Shown here piece after piece: positions 31,277 through 40,012 of a stretch of 64,000 nucleotides of DNA. Source of the DNA: Roseibium polysiphoniae (GTDB taxonomy: Bacteria > Pseudomonadota > Alphaproteobacteria > Rhizobiales > Stappiaceae); assembly GCF_014842925.1 (NCBI RefSeq), contig NZ_JACYXJ010000001.1, forward strand, positions 186,001 to 250,000, read 5' to 3'. The notes under the pieces are model-generated. The model saw only the letters and a program-made list of their open reading frames with translations, did not search any database and was not told where the DNA came from. Position 1 is the first letter of the stretch. Every line of letters starts with the position of its first letter. The position numbers and the translations under genes are program-made.

Positions 31277-32170
31277 ATGAAAGACATTTCATCCGAACTT
31301 GCTGGCCATTTGGCCGGCTGGGCGACGACGCTTGCCCATTGCTGGGTGGTCACGCGCAAGGACGGTCAACGCATCGGTTTCACCGATCATGATCGATCTC
31401 TGACCGTCGATGGCCTGTCCTGCCAGCCACAGAACGGTCTGGAAACCAGCAGCCTGGCTGCTGGTCCAGGGCTTGCAACTGGCGGCGGTGACGTCAGCGG
31501 AGCGCTTTCTCTGTTCGGTCTGTCCGATGATGATCTTGAGGCGGGACTTTGGGATGGTGCAAGCGTTGAGGTCCATCTGGTCAATTGGGCGGATCCGTCC
31601 CAGACGCAGCTTCTGCGCAGAGCCCGCGTCGGCGAAGTCAGCCGAAACGGCGATGCATTTCAGGCGGAACTGCGCGGGTTGTCCCATTTGCTCGAGGTCA
31701 AGCGTGGCCGGGTCTTCGCCAGGACCTGCGATGCGGATCTCGGCGATGGCCGCTGCGGCGTTGATCTGTCAGCCCCGGCATATCAGGCCGAGGGAACGGT
31801 CACACTTGCCGGCGACCTGGGCGAACTCGAGATCGCTGGCCTGTCCGCGTTTTCGTCAGGCTGGTTCAACGGCGGGCGGCTGGAGGTTCTGACGGGCGAA
31901 CACGCCGGCTTTCGGTCCGAGGTTGCCGCGCATCGGCTGGAGGAAGCCGTCGCGCGGATCGGCTTGTGGCAAGCGCCACCGTCAAGCCTTGAGACGGGAA
32001 CGCAGATACGCGTTTCCGCCGGATGCGACAAGCAGGTCTCGACCTGCCGTGCAAAGTTCTCCAACGAGCTGAACTTCCAGGGCTTTCCACACATGCCCGG
32101 GACAGATTTCGTTCTCTCCTATCCGACCCGCAACACGGGCGAGAACGATGGTGGCATCCTTGTCTCCTGA
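31277..32170 (+). CDS. DUF2163 tail hub protein (GTA g13)
   Basis: A 297-aa protein of the DUF2163/phage-BR0599 family. WATTLAHCWVVTRKDGQRIG, FTDHDRSLTVDGLSCQP and a cysteine pair in KVKRGRVFARTCDADLGDGR match, as does the C-terminal CDKQVSTCRAKFSNELNFQG. Conserved cysteines near residues 150 and 250 may bind an iron-sulfur cluster, as reported for GTA hub proteins. Its end overlaps the g14 start by 23 bases. Confidence 0.88.
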   Translation: MKDISSELAGHLAGWATTLAHCWVVTRKDGQRIGFTDHDRSLTVDGLSCQPQNGLETSSLAAGPGLATGGGDVSGALSLFGLSDDDLEAGLWDGASVEVHLVNWADPSQTQLLRRARVGEVSRNGDAFQAELRGLSHLLEVKRGRVFARTCDADLGDGRCGVDLSAPAYQAEGTVTLAGDLGELEIAGLSAFSSGWFNGGRLEVLTGEHAGFRSEVAAHRLEEAVARIGLWQAPPSSLETGTQIRVSAGCDKQVSTCRAKFSNELNFQGFPHMPGTDFVLSYPTRNTGENDGGILVS

Positions 32171-32618
32171 TACCTCCACAGTACGTGCCGCGGCTCTGAG
32201 CGAGGCGGCATCCTGGCTTGGAACGCCCTATCGGCATCAGGCCAGCTGCAAGGGCGCAGGGTGCGATTGCCTGGGTCTTCTGCGCGGCGTCTGGCGGGCG
32301 CTTTATGGCGCCGAGCCTGAACCAGTGCCTGCCTATCAGCCTGACTGGACGGCGTCCGGCACTGGCGAGAGCCTTGTCGAAGCCGCAAGGCGCTGGCTGA
32401 TCGAACAGGCGCCGGACACCGCAGTGCCGGGGGACGTTCTCCTGTTTCGCTGGAGGGAGCATCTGCCCGCCCGACATGTTGCGATCGTGAGCGCACCCGG
32501 GCTGGTGATCCACGCCTATGAGCGTGTCGGCGTCGTCGAAAGCCCACTCGTGCCGGCCTGGCGTCGGCGCATTGCCCATGTGTTTTCATTTCCGGAGCAA
32601 GCCCAATGGCAACCCTGA
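32148..32618 (+). CDS. NlpC/P60-type tail peptidase (GTA g14)
   Basis: A 156-aa cell-wall peptidase of the tail tip. The catalytic cysteine is in GAGCDCLGLLRGVW and the histidine in LPARHVAIVSAPG, followed by the last polar residue region IHAYERVGVVE. It should cut peptide stems of peptidoglycan when the particle delivers DNA. It overlaps g13 (23 bases) and g15 (13 bases). Confidence 0.9.
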   Translation: MVASLSPDTSTVRAAALSEAASWLGTPYRHQASCKGAGCDCLGLLRGVWRALYGAEPEPVPAYQPDWTASGTGESLVEAARRWLIEQAPDTAVPGDVLLFRWREHLPARHVAIVSAPGLVIHAYERVGVVESPLVPAWRRRIAHVFSFPEQAQWQP

Positions 32619-35600
32619 TCTTGACCGCCGCCGGACAGGCACTGGGTGGTGCGGCCGGTGGCCTTTTCGGCCTTGGCAGTCTTGGCGGAATTCTCGGCAA
32701 GGCTGCGGGCGCCGTCGCAGGGTCGGTCGTGGACCAGGGCCTGTTCGGCTCTTCGACCACCGTGGAGACGGGCCGACTTTCCGACCTCTCCGTCCAGGCC
32801 TCGAACGAAGGCACCTCCTTGCCGCGGATCTATGGCCGGGTGCGGCTGGCCGGACAGGTCATCTGGGCCACGCGATTTGAAGAAGAGGTTTCGGAGGAAA
32901 GTCAGGGTGGCAAAGGCGGTGGCTCGTCTACGACTGTACGATCCTATGCCTACTACGCCAATTTCGCGGTCGCATTGAGTGAGGGACCTATAAGCCGGGT
33001 CGCCCGGATCTGGGCTGACGGCAAGCCGCTGGACACATCCGGCATCACCATGCGGATCTACTCTGGCGCGCCGGATCAGGCACCCGATCCGCTGATATCG
33101 GGACTGCAGGGCGGCACACCGGCCTATCGGGGAACCGCCTATGTGGTGTTCGAGCGTCTGGCGCTGGAGACATTCGGCAACCGTCTGCCGCAACTGACCT
33201 TTGAAGTGATCCGGTCCGTCGAGCGTCTGGAGACAGACATCCGGGCGATCACCTTGATCCCCGGGGCAGGCGAATTCGTCTACCAGCCGACTGCCGTCAG
33301 TTCGACGCCGAGGCCCGGCGTCACCGAAAGCCTCAACCATCATGTCACGCAGGCGCCGAGCGATTGGGTCGCCTCGTTGGACGAGTTGCAGGCTCTGTGC
33401 CCGAACCTTGAAAGCGTCGCACTTGTGATCGCCTGGTTCGGCGATGATCTGAGGGCGTCACAATGCAGCATTCGCCCGAAGGTCGAGGAAAACACCAAAT
33501 CCACGACTGGCGGCATCTGGTCGGTCGCGGGGCTGGCCCGTGAGGAGGCGGACGAAGTCTCAAGAATTGATGGCAAGCCCGCATTTGGCGGAACACCATC
33601 GGACGCAAGCGTGATTGCCGCGATCAAGGACCTGAAGGACCGTGGGCTTCGGGTCATGCTTTATCCGTTCGTTCTTATGGACATCCCGGCGGGCAACAGC
33701 TTGCCGGACCCCTACGGCGGGTCAGAGCAGGCCGCCTATCCCTGGCGCGGCAGGATCGTGCCCGGCGCGGATCCGGATCAGGATGCTGCAGCCTTTTTCG
33801 GCACAACAAGCGCAAGCGACTTCTCGGTTTCGGGCGACGCGATCGCCTATGGCGGCCCGGGCGAATGGTCTTACCGCCGTCATGTTTTGCACATGGCGCA
33901 TTTGGCGGAAGCTGCCGGCGGGGTGGATGCCTTTCTGATCGGCTCGGAGCTGCGCGGCCTGACCAGGGCGCAGACGACATCGGGGACCTATCCGTTTGTC
34001 AGTAGCTTGATCGATCTTGCAGTCGAGGTGCGGCCGGTTTTGACAGCGGGCACAGATCTTTCCTACGCCGCCGACTGGTCCGAATATGGGGCGCATCAGG
34101 TGAGCGCTGGCGAGTTGAGGTTTCCGCTCGATCCTCTCTGGGCATCTTCCGATATCGATTTCATCGGCATCGACAACTACCTGCCCATGGCTGACATGCG
34201 CAGGGGCGGAGACCCTGATGGCAACACGGACCCTTATGACATGGAGATGCTCAAGGCGGGCATCGCCGGCGGTGAGTATTTCGACTGGTACTACGCCTCG
34301 GAGGCTGATCGCCGTTCGGGCACACGAACGCCGATTTCAGATGGGATCTACAACAAGCCCTGGGTCTACCGTGCCAAGGATCTGAGAGGCTGGTGGGAAA
34401 ACCTTCATGTGGAGCGTTTTGGCGGCGTAGAAGCCGGGCAGTCGACCGATTGGGTTCCAGCCTGCAAGCCGATCCGCTTCACCGAACTTGGTGTTCCGGC
34501 CATCGACAAGGGCGCGAACCAGCCCAATGTTTTCGTCGATCCGAAGTCGTCAGAAAGCGCGCTGCCGCATTTTTCAAATGGGACCCGAGACGACCTGATC
34601 CAGCGGCGTGCGCTTGAGGCCGCTCTCAGCTTTTACGATCCTGAGGACCCGGATTTCGAGACCGGCCAGAACCCGATTTCACCGGTCTATGGCGGGCGTA
34701 TGGTCGACAGCGCCAACATCCATCTGTGGACCTGGGATGCTCGGCCCTATCCGGCCTTTCCCTCCTATCTGGATGTCTGGTCCGATGGTGCCAACTGGCA
34801 GGTGGGGCACTGGCTTTCCGGTCGGCTCGGCAGCCTGACGCTAAAGGGATTTCTGGAGCACTATCTGGAAGACGAGGGCATCGCCGCGCAAGACGTGTCG
34901 GTCGGCAATGTATCCGGGACCCTGGAAGGGATCGCGGTTTCGGGGCCGGTCTCCAGCCGCCAGGTCATCGAACCGCTGCTGACGGCCTTTGGGGCGACAG
35001 CCTCCGATCGCGGCACTGACATCCGCCTGGAAGCAGCCCGGACCGACGTTGATCTGGCCCTTGCTGCCGATGATCTGGTCGATCCGGACGCCGACAAGCC
35101 GGTTTTGTCGCGCACCCGGGCGCAGGAAGGCGAACTGCCGTCGGAAGTGCGCATCGGCGCTGAAGACGTGACCGCGGACTATCAGCGCCGGATGGTGACG
35201 TCGCGCAGGCTCGAGGTCGGATCGCGCCAGATCGAGACGCTGGATCTGGCGGCAGTCAGCGCTCCTCAAGCGCTTCAGCAGGCCGCTGATCACCGGCTTG
35301 CCCGGATCTGGGGAGAACGCGAACGCGCAGAGTTTGCCTTGTCACCGGCCCGCCTTGATGTGGACCCGGGCGATGTCCTTGAGATCGCAAATGTGCCGGG
35401 CAAAAGCTTCTCGCCGCCGCTCAAGTTTCGCGTCGAAGCCATTGAAGACACGGATGTTCGCCGGATCGAAGCTGTGCGTGTCGGCGGTGCTCTGGCACCT
35501 GTCACCGCTGCGCCGGATCCGGTCGTCAAGCCATTTAAGGACGTCGTGCCGGGAGTGCCCCATGGCTTCCTGATGGACCTGCCCATTCTCTTTGACGAGG

Positions 35601-36493
35601 ACCCCGAAGCTCCTGTTCGATTGGCGGCCTTTGCAAGTCCCTGGCCCGGCGCGCTGACGCTCATGCGCTCTGCGACCGGCAGCGGTTTTCAACCGGTATC
35701 GACCCTCGACCGTCCCGCAACGCTGGGCCAACTGGTCTCGGATCTTGCACCGGGTCCGCTTGGCCACTGGGACCATGCAAATCACATCGATGTCGAGATC
35801 TATGGCGGGCTTCTGCAGGCGCGTCCGCGAGACGCTGTTCTGGCGGGCGCAAATGCGCTGGCTGTGCGGCCGGCCGGCGGCGGTTTCGAGGTCCTGCAGT
35901 TCGTCGACGCTGAGCTGACCGGCGTCCGGACCTACCGGCTGACGACCCTCTTGCGTGGACAGGTGGGCACAGAACCGGAGATGCGGGAAGGGGCGCTGGC
36001 AGGTGCGGATGTCGTTCTTCTCGACGCTGCGACTGTTCCCTTGGTGCCGCTTTCCTCTGACCAGCTTGGCCTCGAACAGCACTACAGGTTGGTGCCCGCC
36101 GGACTAGCCGTCGATGATCCGTCTGCTCTGGTCTTCGCCCACGCTGCTTCAGGTCGCGGCGCCCTGCCGCTCGCCCCGGTTCATCTCAAGGCCCGGCGGC
36201 TGAGCGATGGCATCGAGATCAACTTTATCCGCCAGACCCGGCGTGGCGGCGACAGCTGGGCTCAGGTGGAGGTGCCTCTGGCGGAGGAGAGTGAGGCCTA
36301 TGAGGTCGACATTCTTGGGATCGGTGGCGCGGTTCTCAGAACCCTCTCGTCGTCGATCCCTTCTGTTTTCTACCCGGCTTCAGACGAGGTCGCCGATTTC
36401 GGTGCCCAGGTGAGCGAGCTGAGTTTCGCCGTCTGCCAGCTGTCTGCCACGGCCGGGCGTGGCTTCCAAAGAAAGGCAACAAGTCATGTCTGA
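32606..36493 (+). CDS. Host-recognition/tail-tip 'megatron' protein (GTA g15)
   Basis: A 1,295-aa protein, the largest of the cluster. The N-terminal 200 residues resemble tail-hub proteins (GTSLPRIYGRVRLAGQVIWA). Residues about 200-640 form a glycoside-hydrolase TIM-barrel-like domain (VFLIGSELRGLTRAQ-type stretch, then DIDFIGIDNYLPMADMR). The C-terminal half holds the phage-tail beta domains found in g15 proteins (DPGDVLEIANVPGKSF). It is thought to bind the cell surface and line the DNA channel. The ATG at 32606 follows ccggag. Length matches other GTA g15 proteins. Confidence 0.92.
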   Translation: MATLILTAAGQALGGAAGGLFGLGSLGGILGKAAGAVAGSVVDQGLFGSSTTVETGRLSDLSVQASNEGTSLPRIYGRVRLAGQVIWATRFEEEVSEESQGGKGGGSSTTVRSYAYYANFAVALSEGPISRVARIWADGKPLDTSGITMRIYSGAPDQAPDPLISGLQGGTPAYRGTAYVVFERLALETFGNRLPQLTFEVIRSVERLETDIRAITLIPGAGEFVYQPTAVSSTPRPGVTESLNHHVTQAPSDWVASLDELQALCPNLESVALVIAWFGDDLRASQCSIRPKVEENTKSTTGGIWSVAGLAREEADEVSRIDGKPAFGGTPSDASVIAAIKDLKDRGLRVMLYPFVLMDIPAGNSLPDPYGGSEQAAYPWRGRIVPGADPDQDAAAFFGTTSASDFSVSGDAIAYGGPGEWSYRRHVLHMAHLAEAAGGVDAFLIGSELRGLTRAQTTSGTYPFVSSLIDLAVEVRPVLTAGTDLSYAADWSEYGAHQVSAGELRFPLDPLWASSDIDFIGIDNYLPMADMRRGGDPDGNTDPYDMEMLKAGIAGGEYFDWYYASEADRRSGTRTPISDGIYNKPWVYRAKDLRGWWENLHVERFGGVEAGQSTDWVPACKPIRFTELGVPAIDKGANQPNVFVDPKSSESALPHFSNGTRDDLIQRRALEAALSFYDPEDPDFETGQNPISPVYGGRMVDSANIHLWTWDARPYPAFPSYLDVWSDGANWQVGHWLSGRLGSLTLKGFLEHYLEDEGIAAQDVSVGNVSGTLEGIAVSGPVSSRQVIEPLLTAFGATASDRGTDIRLEAARTDVDLALAADDLVDPDADKPVLSRTRAQEGELPSEVRIGAEDVTADYQRRMVTSRRLEVGSRQIETLDLAAVSAPQALQQAADHRLARIWGERERAEFALSPARLDVDPGDVLEIANVPGKSFSPPLKFRVEAIEDTDVRRIEAVRVGGALAPVTAAPDPVVKPFKDVVPGVPHGFLMDLPILFDEDPEAPVRLAAFASPWPGALTLMRSATGSGFQPVSTLDRPATLGQLVSDLAPGPLGHWDHANHIDVEIYGGLLQARPRDAVLAGANALAVRPAGGGFEVLQFVDAELTGVRTYRLTTLLRGQVGTEPEMREGALAGADVVLLDAATVPLVPLSSDQLGLEQHYRLVPAGLAVDDPSALVFAHAASGRGALPLAPVHLKARRLSDGIEINFIRQTRRGGDSWAQVEVPLAEESEAYEVDILGIGGAVLRTLSSSIPSVFYPASDEVADFGAQVSELSFAVCQLSATAGRGFQRKATSHV

Positions 36494-37211
36494 GACCCTT
36501 CGGTTTGCCCTGCCGCTTCTGGCGGCCGCGCAGGCGCAAAAGCATGTCACCCACAATGAAGCGCTGCTGACCCTTGATGCGCTGGCCCATCTGCACCTCG
36601 CCTCCCGAAGCATCGTTGTTCCGCCCGCCGCCGAGGATGGCGCGGCCTATCTTGTTGCCTCAGGCGCCTCGGGAGACTGGCTGGGCCGGGACGGAGACAT
36701 TGCGCTCTGGCGCGAAGGTGTCTGGCAGTTCCATTCAGCTTTCGAAGGGCTGGTGGCCTTCGTGGCCGATGAAGAGGCCCTGATTGTTCTGACCGGTAGC
36801 GGCTGGCAGGACGTTGGTCCTCTGCTTGGACCTGATCGTTTGGTCGCGCGCTCGGAAAACGGAGCAGAAACCCGGCTGGCGGTGCTGGAAGAAGAGCTTT
36901 CCGGTCTTTCCGGCGCCTATGCCGAAACCAGCGCGCTCATTCAGGACCGGACCATCGTTTTCGGTGTCTCCTGCCGGACCATCACGACCATCAGCGGCGC
37001 TGCGTCCTACGACTGCGGCTTGGCGGGAGAGCCTTCGAAATTCGGCGGCTCACTGGGCGTTTCGGTCGGCGCGACCAATGCCGGTGTCATTGGTCCGAGC
37101 GCCTTTTACGCCCCAACGCAGGTCCGTTTGACGGCCAATGGCGGCAGCTTTTCCGGCGGCGCGGTGCGCGTTGCTGTGCACTGCCTCTTGCCGGTCGTGC
37201 CGCAGTCCTGA
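36486..37211 (+). CDS. DUF2793 family protein, possible GTA fibre or spike
   Basis: A 241-aa protein starting at the ATG at 36486, 8 bases inside the end of g15. LRFALPLLAAAQAQKHVTHN followed by EALLTLDALAHL is the DUF2793 signature found in proteins next to tail genes of alphaproteobacterial phages and GTAs. The C-terminal GAASYDCGLAGEPSKFGGSL part is beta-rich. A role in attachment is plausible by position; no enzyme motif is seen. Confidence 0.8.
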   Translation: MSETLRFALPLLAAAQAQKHVTHNEALLTLDALAHLHLASRSIVVPPAAEDGAAYLVASGASGDWLGRDGDIALWREGVWQFHSAFEGLVAFVADEEALIVLTGSGWQDVGPLLGPDRLVARSENGAETRLAVLEEELSGLSGAYAETSALIQDRTIVFGVSCRTITTISGAASYDCGLAGEPSKFGGSLGVSVGATNAGVIGPSAFYAPTQVRLTANGGSFSGGAVRVAVHCLLPVVPQS

Positions 37212-37250
37212 CGGGACGCACCTGAGAAAATGATGGAAGGGAGATTTGCC

Positions 37251-38183
37251 ATGCGGGTCAGTGAAAAAGGCGTCGCTTTCATCGCCGCGCACGAGGGGTT
37301 CGTCTCGCGGGGATACCTGGATCCGGCGGGTGTCGTAACAATCGGCTACGGGTTCACGATGCGCTCAAGGGTTTTTGCCTCCTGGTGGCTGAAGCAGCAC
37401 GGCAGCCCGCTGAAAGTGGGAGACAGTCTGAGCCGCGAAGAGGCCAATCGTCTGTTGCTTACCCTGCTGGACGAAGAGTACGGCCCACCGGTTGAGCGAG
37501 CGTTGCCTCACCTGGATCAGACCCAATTCGATGCCTGTGTGTCGGTTGTCTACAACCTGGGACCAAGAGCGTTGACCTGGAAGTGGGCCAAGGCCCTGAA
37601 GGCTGGGCAGGACACGCTTGCGGCCCAGCTTCTGGCCAAGACGGGAACGACCGCTGGGGGGCGGCGCTTGCCGGGTCTCGTCCGCCGCCGCAAGGACGAG
37701 GCGGATCTTCTGCTGGACGGCAGCTATGGCTCCTTTGCCTCTGGCTCCCCCGCAACCGGGTCACTGTCCGCTGATTTCGACCAGGCTCTGAAGCTGGCAC
37801 AGCAACACCTGGCGCACCTGGGTTATCGGCCCGGTTCGGCAGATGGCCTGGATGGACCGAAAACGCGCCATGCCGTTCTCGCCTTTCAGCGCGATCATCC
37901 CCCTCTCGCCATCGATGGACGCGTGGGCCCGGCCACACTGTCGGCGTTGCAGCGCAAGATAGAGCGGGGAACCAGCCATCGTGCCTCGGGGCTCACCTGC
38001 GCGGGCACGGCCGCCGCGCTGCGAACGAGCGGCTTCGACTGGGAACGAGTGCTCATTGCCGCAGGGGTGGTGCTGGCGCTGAGCCTGCTGATCGGGCTGG
38101 CCTGGCGTTACCGGGGCAAGCTTTTTACCTGGGCGCGTCGGAAAGCGTCCGTGATTCATCTGGCGCCGGCCGAGAGCCACTAA
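37251..38183 (+). CDS. GH24 endolysin with peptidoglycan-binding domain and C-terminal membrane helix
   Basis: A 310-aa phage-type lysozyme. The catalytic triad is Glu15 (AAHEGFVSRG), Asp24 (YLDPAGVV) and Thr30 (TIGYGF). A peptidoglycan-binding type 1 domain follows at about 185-240 (AQQHLAHLGYRPGSADGLDG), then a hydrophobic helix near residues 267-287 (RVLIAAGVVLALSLLIGLAW) and a basic tail. There is no export signal, so release would need a holin, or the C-terminal helix inserts it in the membrane. The ATG at 37251 has gggag. Confidence 0.88.
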   Translation: MRVSEKGVAFIAAHEGFVSRGYLDPAGVVTIGYGFTMRSRVFASWWLKQHGSPLKVGDSLSREEANRLLLTLLDEEYGPPVERALPHLDQTQFDACVSVVYNLGPRALTWKWAKALKAGQDTLAAQLLAKTGTTAGGRRLPGLVRRRKDEADLLLDGSYGSFASGSPATGSLSADFDQALKLAQQHLAHLGYRPGSADGLDGPKTRHAVLAFQRDHPPLAIDGRVGPATLSALQRKIERGTSHRASGLTCAGTAAALRTSGFDWERVLIAAGVVLALSLLIGLAWRYRGKLFTWARRKASVIHLAPAESH

Positions 38184-38238
38184 GCCCAATTTCTCTCTGC
38201 AAAGTGACGGAAAATCCGATCTGGAAAAGGAGCGGGAA

Positions 38239-38454
38239 ATGTCTGGCTGGAAAACTCTTCTGTTCAACGGCGTCGTCGGAATTCTCGTCGTCTGCACTCA
38301 ATTGGCCGAGCAGCTGAGCGCTGTCGACTTGAGTGCGATCCTGCCAGCGAACATGACGCCCTGGGTCATCGTTGCTGTCGGACTCGTCAACATCCTGCTG
38401 CGTCATGTCACAAAGGGGTCGGCTGGCTGGGTCGCAAAAAGGGGTGAGGCATGA
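38239..38454 (+). CDS. Small membrane protein, holin-like
   Basis: A 71-aa protein with two hydrophobic segments (LLFNGVVGILVVCTQLA and WVIVAVGLVNILLRHV). The ATG follows aaggag. Size, two helices and position directly after the endolysin suggest a holin, the pore that releases the endolysin, but I recognise no named family. Its stop overlaps the next start by 4 bases. Confidence 0.65.
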   Translation: MSGWKTLLFNGVVGILVVCTQLAEQLSAVDLSAILPANMTPWVIVAVGLVNILLRHVTKGSAGWVAKRGEA

Positions 38455-38846
38455 TCGCTGCGATTCTCACCTGGCTGTCCGGATCCGTGCTGGAACGCTT
38501 GCTGGCCCACGCCAGACAACGTCTCGACGGCAAAACCGAGCAGGACAGGATTGCTGCCGAACTGGCGGCTGAAGAAATCCGGGCGGAAATTGCCGCGCGC
38601 AGCGAAGCCCGGAAGGTCTTGCTGGCAGAAAACGGCCAGTTTTTCTCTGCAGGACGGCTTGGGCGACTGGTCTTTGTTCTGCCTCTTGGGCTCTGGTGGG
38701 CCGCAGTCTGTCTCGACAGTGTGTTCCGTTTTGGCTGGAAAATCGCCGAAGTTCCGGTTCTGCGCGACTGGGGCGGCGCGATCATCACCAGCCTGTTTCT
38801 GGTCGACGGCGTCAAGAGCATCAGCCGGTCGATCCGCCCGAAATAA
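38451..38846 (+). CDS. Membrane protein of the lysis module, holin-type
   Basis: A 131-aa protein with a charged, helical N-terminal region (AELAAEEIRAEIAARSEARK) and two membrane helices (LVFVLPLGLWWAAVCLDSVF and GGAIITSLFLVDGV). It resembles phage holins with a soluble N-terminus; the first small gene and this one might be a holin pair or holin/antiholin. It is the last gene of the cluster and is followed by a strong hairpin. Confidence 0.65.
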   Translation: MIAAILTWLSGSVLERLLAHARQRLDGKTEQDRIAAELAAEEIRAEIAARSEARKVLLAENGQFFSAGRLGRLVFVLPLGLWWAAVCLDSVFRFGWKIAEVPVLRDWGGAIITSLFLVDGVKSISRSIRPK

Positions 38847-38864
38847 CTGCGCATGCCGGACACG

Positions 38865-38888
38865 CTCCTGACAGAAGGCTGTCAGGAG
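38865..38888 (+). terminator. Perfect hairpin at the end of the GTA cluster
   Basis: CTCCTGACAG and CTGTCAGGAG form a 10-base perfect stem with an AAGG loop, 18 bases after the last lysis gene. No T-run follows at once, so it may act as a Rho-assisted terminator or an mRNA-stabilising end. Confidence 0.5.
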
Positions 38889-38933
38889 GCCTGTGCGACT
38901 GTCTGCCTGTTGTTTTTGACAGGAGAGACGAAA

Positions 38934-39305
38934 ATGAGCTTTCAACCTGATGACTTCACGGTCTGGATGGAATTGCCGGTCACCGACCTCGACAAGTCCA
39001 TCGACTTCTACAATGAGGTCTTTCAGACCGAACTGAACAAGATCGTCGACATGGGGCCTAATCCCGTGGCGATGTTCCCTGCCAAGAAGGATGGCGTGGC
39101 CGGGCACCTTTATCCCGGCACGCCGCCTGCAAAGGGAACCGGCCCGACCATCCATCTGTTGTGTCCGGATACGCTAGAAGCAACCATGGACCGGTTGGCA
39201 AAGGCCGGCGGCGAAGTGGTTTCGGACCCGATTGCCATCCCGGATGGCCGATTCACCTACTGCCTTGACCTTGATGGCAATTCCATCGGACTTTTCAGCC
39301 GCTGA
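38934..39305 (+). CDS. VOC (glyoxalase/bleomycin resistance) family protein
   Basis: A 123-aa protein of the vicinal oxygen chelate fold. WMELPVTDLDKSIDFYNEVF and the end GRFTYCLDLDGNSIGLFSR are typical. It has a Glu near the end of several members replaced by Asp/Gly-rich turns, so metal binding and enzyme activity are uncertain. The ATG follows aggagag. It is followed after 8 bases by a WYL regulator gene, a common pairing. Confidence 0.83.
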   Translation: MSFQPDDFTVWMELPVTDLDKSIDFYNEVFQTELNKIVDMGPNPVAMFPAKKDGVAGHLYPGTPPAKGTGPTIHLLCPDTLEATMDRLAKAGGEVVSDPIAIPDGRFTYCLDLDGNSIGLFSR

Positions 39306-39313
39306 GGAGCCCT

Positions 39314-40012
39314 ATGATGAGACGAGCCGACCGCCTTTTCCAAATCGTGCAATATCTGCGCGGCGGCCGGCTTGTCCGCGCTCGGCAGCTGGCCGAATGG
39401 CTGGAAGTGTCCGAGCGCACGATCTACCGTGATATCGCGGACCTGCAGGCATCGGGCGTGCCGATCGATGGCGCTGCGGGCGTGGGTTACATCCTGCGCT
39501 CAGGCTTTGATCTCCCGCCACTGATGTTTTCCCGTGATGAGATCGTGGCACTGATTGCCGGGGCCCGTCTGATCCGCGCATGGGGCGGGGCGGAGATGGC
39601 GCGGGCGGCCGAAGAGGCCCTGATCAAGATCGACGCGGTTTTGCCTGACCCGATGCGCGAGCGCACAAGCTCGGTTGAGGTCCATGCCATTGCGCCGGAA
39701 ATGACACCTGAGGTTCGCGAGCGGATTGATGTGCTGGAAGCTGCGAGCGATGGCCGAAAGCGGCTGACGCTTGTCTATCGCGACCGTGAGGACAAACCGT
39801 CCGAGCGCACGGTGCGTCCGCTGGGCCTGTGGTTCTGGGGCAAGGTCTGGACGCTGGTTGCCTGGTGCGAGTTGCGCACCGACTTCCGAATGTTTCGTCT
39901 GGATCGGATCGATACGATCACGGATCTACAGGACTGCTTCCGCCATGAACCGGGCAAGACGCTCAAGGACTTCTATCGCAGCATGGAAGAGCGGGGTCAT
40001 CATCGCCGGTGA
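39314..40012 (+). CDS. YafY-type HTH and WYL-domain transcriptional regulator
   Basis: A 232-aa regulator. The N-terminal winged helix (FQIVQYLRGGRLVRARQLAE, then VSERTIYRDIADLQASGVPI) is DeoR/HTH_11-like. The WYL domain at about 140-215 shows RPLGLWFWGKVWTLVAWCEL and FRMFRLDRI, which senses nucleic acid or small ligands. It forms an operon with the VOC gene (8 bases apart, gaggag start). Its end overlaps the convergent DUF1194 gene by 13 bases. Confidence 0.87.
   Translation: MMRRADRLFQIVQYLRGGRLVRARQLAEWLEVSERTIYRDIADLQASGVPIDGAAGVGYILRSGFDLPPLMFSRDEIVALIAGARLIRAWGGAEMARAAEEALIKIDAVLPDPMRERTSSVEVHAIAPEMTPEVRERIDVLEAASDGRKRLTLVYRDREDKPSERTVRPLGLWFWGKVWTLVAWCELRTDFRMFRLDRIDTITDLQDCFRHEPGKTLKDFYRSMEERGHHRR

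Larger units (their letters stand above)
21483..38888 (+). mobile_element. Gene-transfer-agent-like capsid/tail cluster with lysis module
   Basis: From promoter to end hairpin this block holds one ordered set of packaging, head, tail and lysis genes, collinear with Rhodobacter capsulatus GTA genes g1-g15, including the family-specific g10, g10.1, g12, g13, g14 and g15 types and a very short (196-aa) tape measure. Integrase, repressor, replication genes and flanking repeats are absent, which separates it from an intact prophage. A DUF2793 protein, an endolysin and two small membrane proteins extend the block. One unrelated inverted gene (30271-30525) lies inside. Confidence 0.85.

Noticed and set aside
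21483..38888. Intact temperate prophage
   Set aside because: No integrase, repressor, replication gene or flanking direct repeats were seen, and the gene set and tape-measure size match GTAs.
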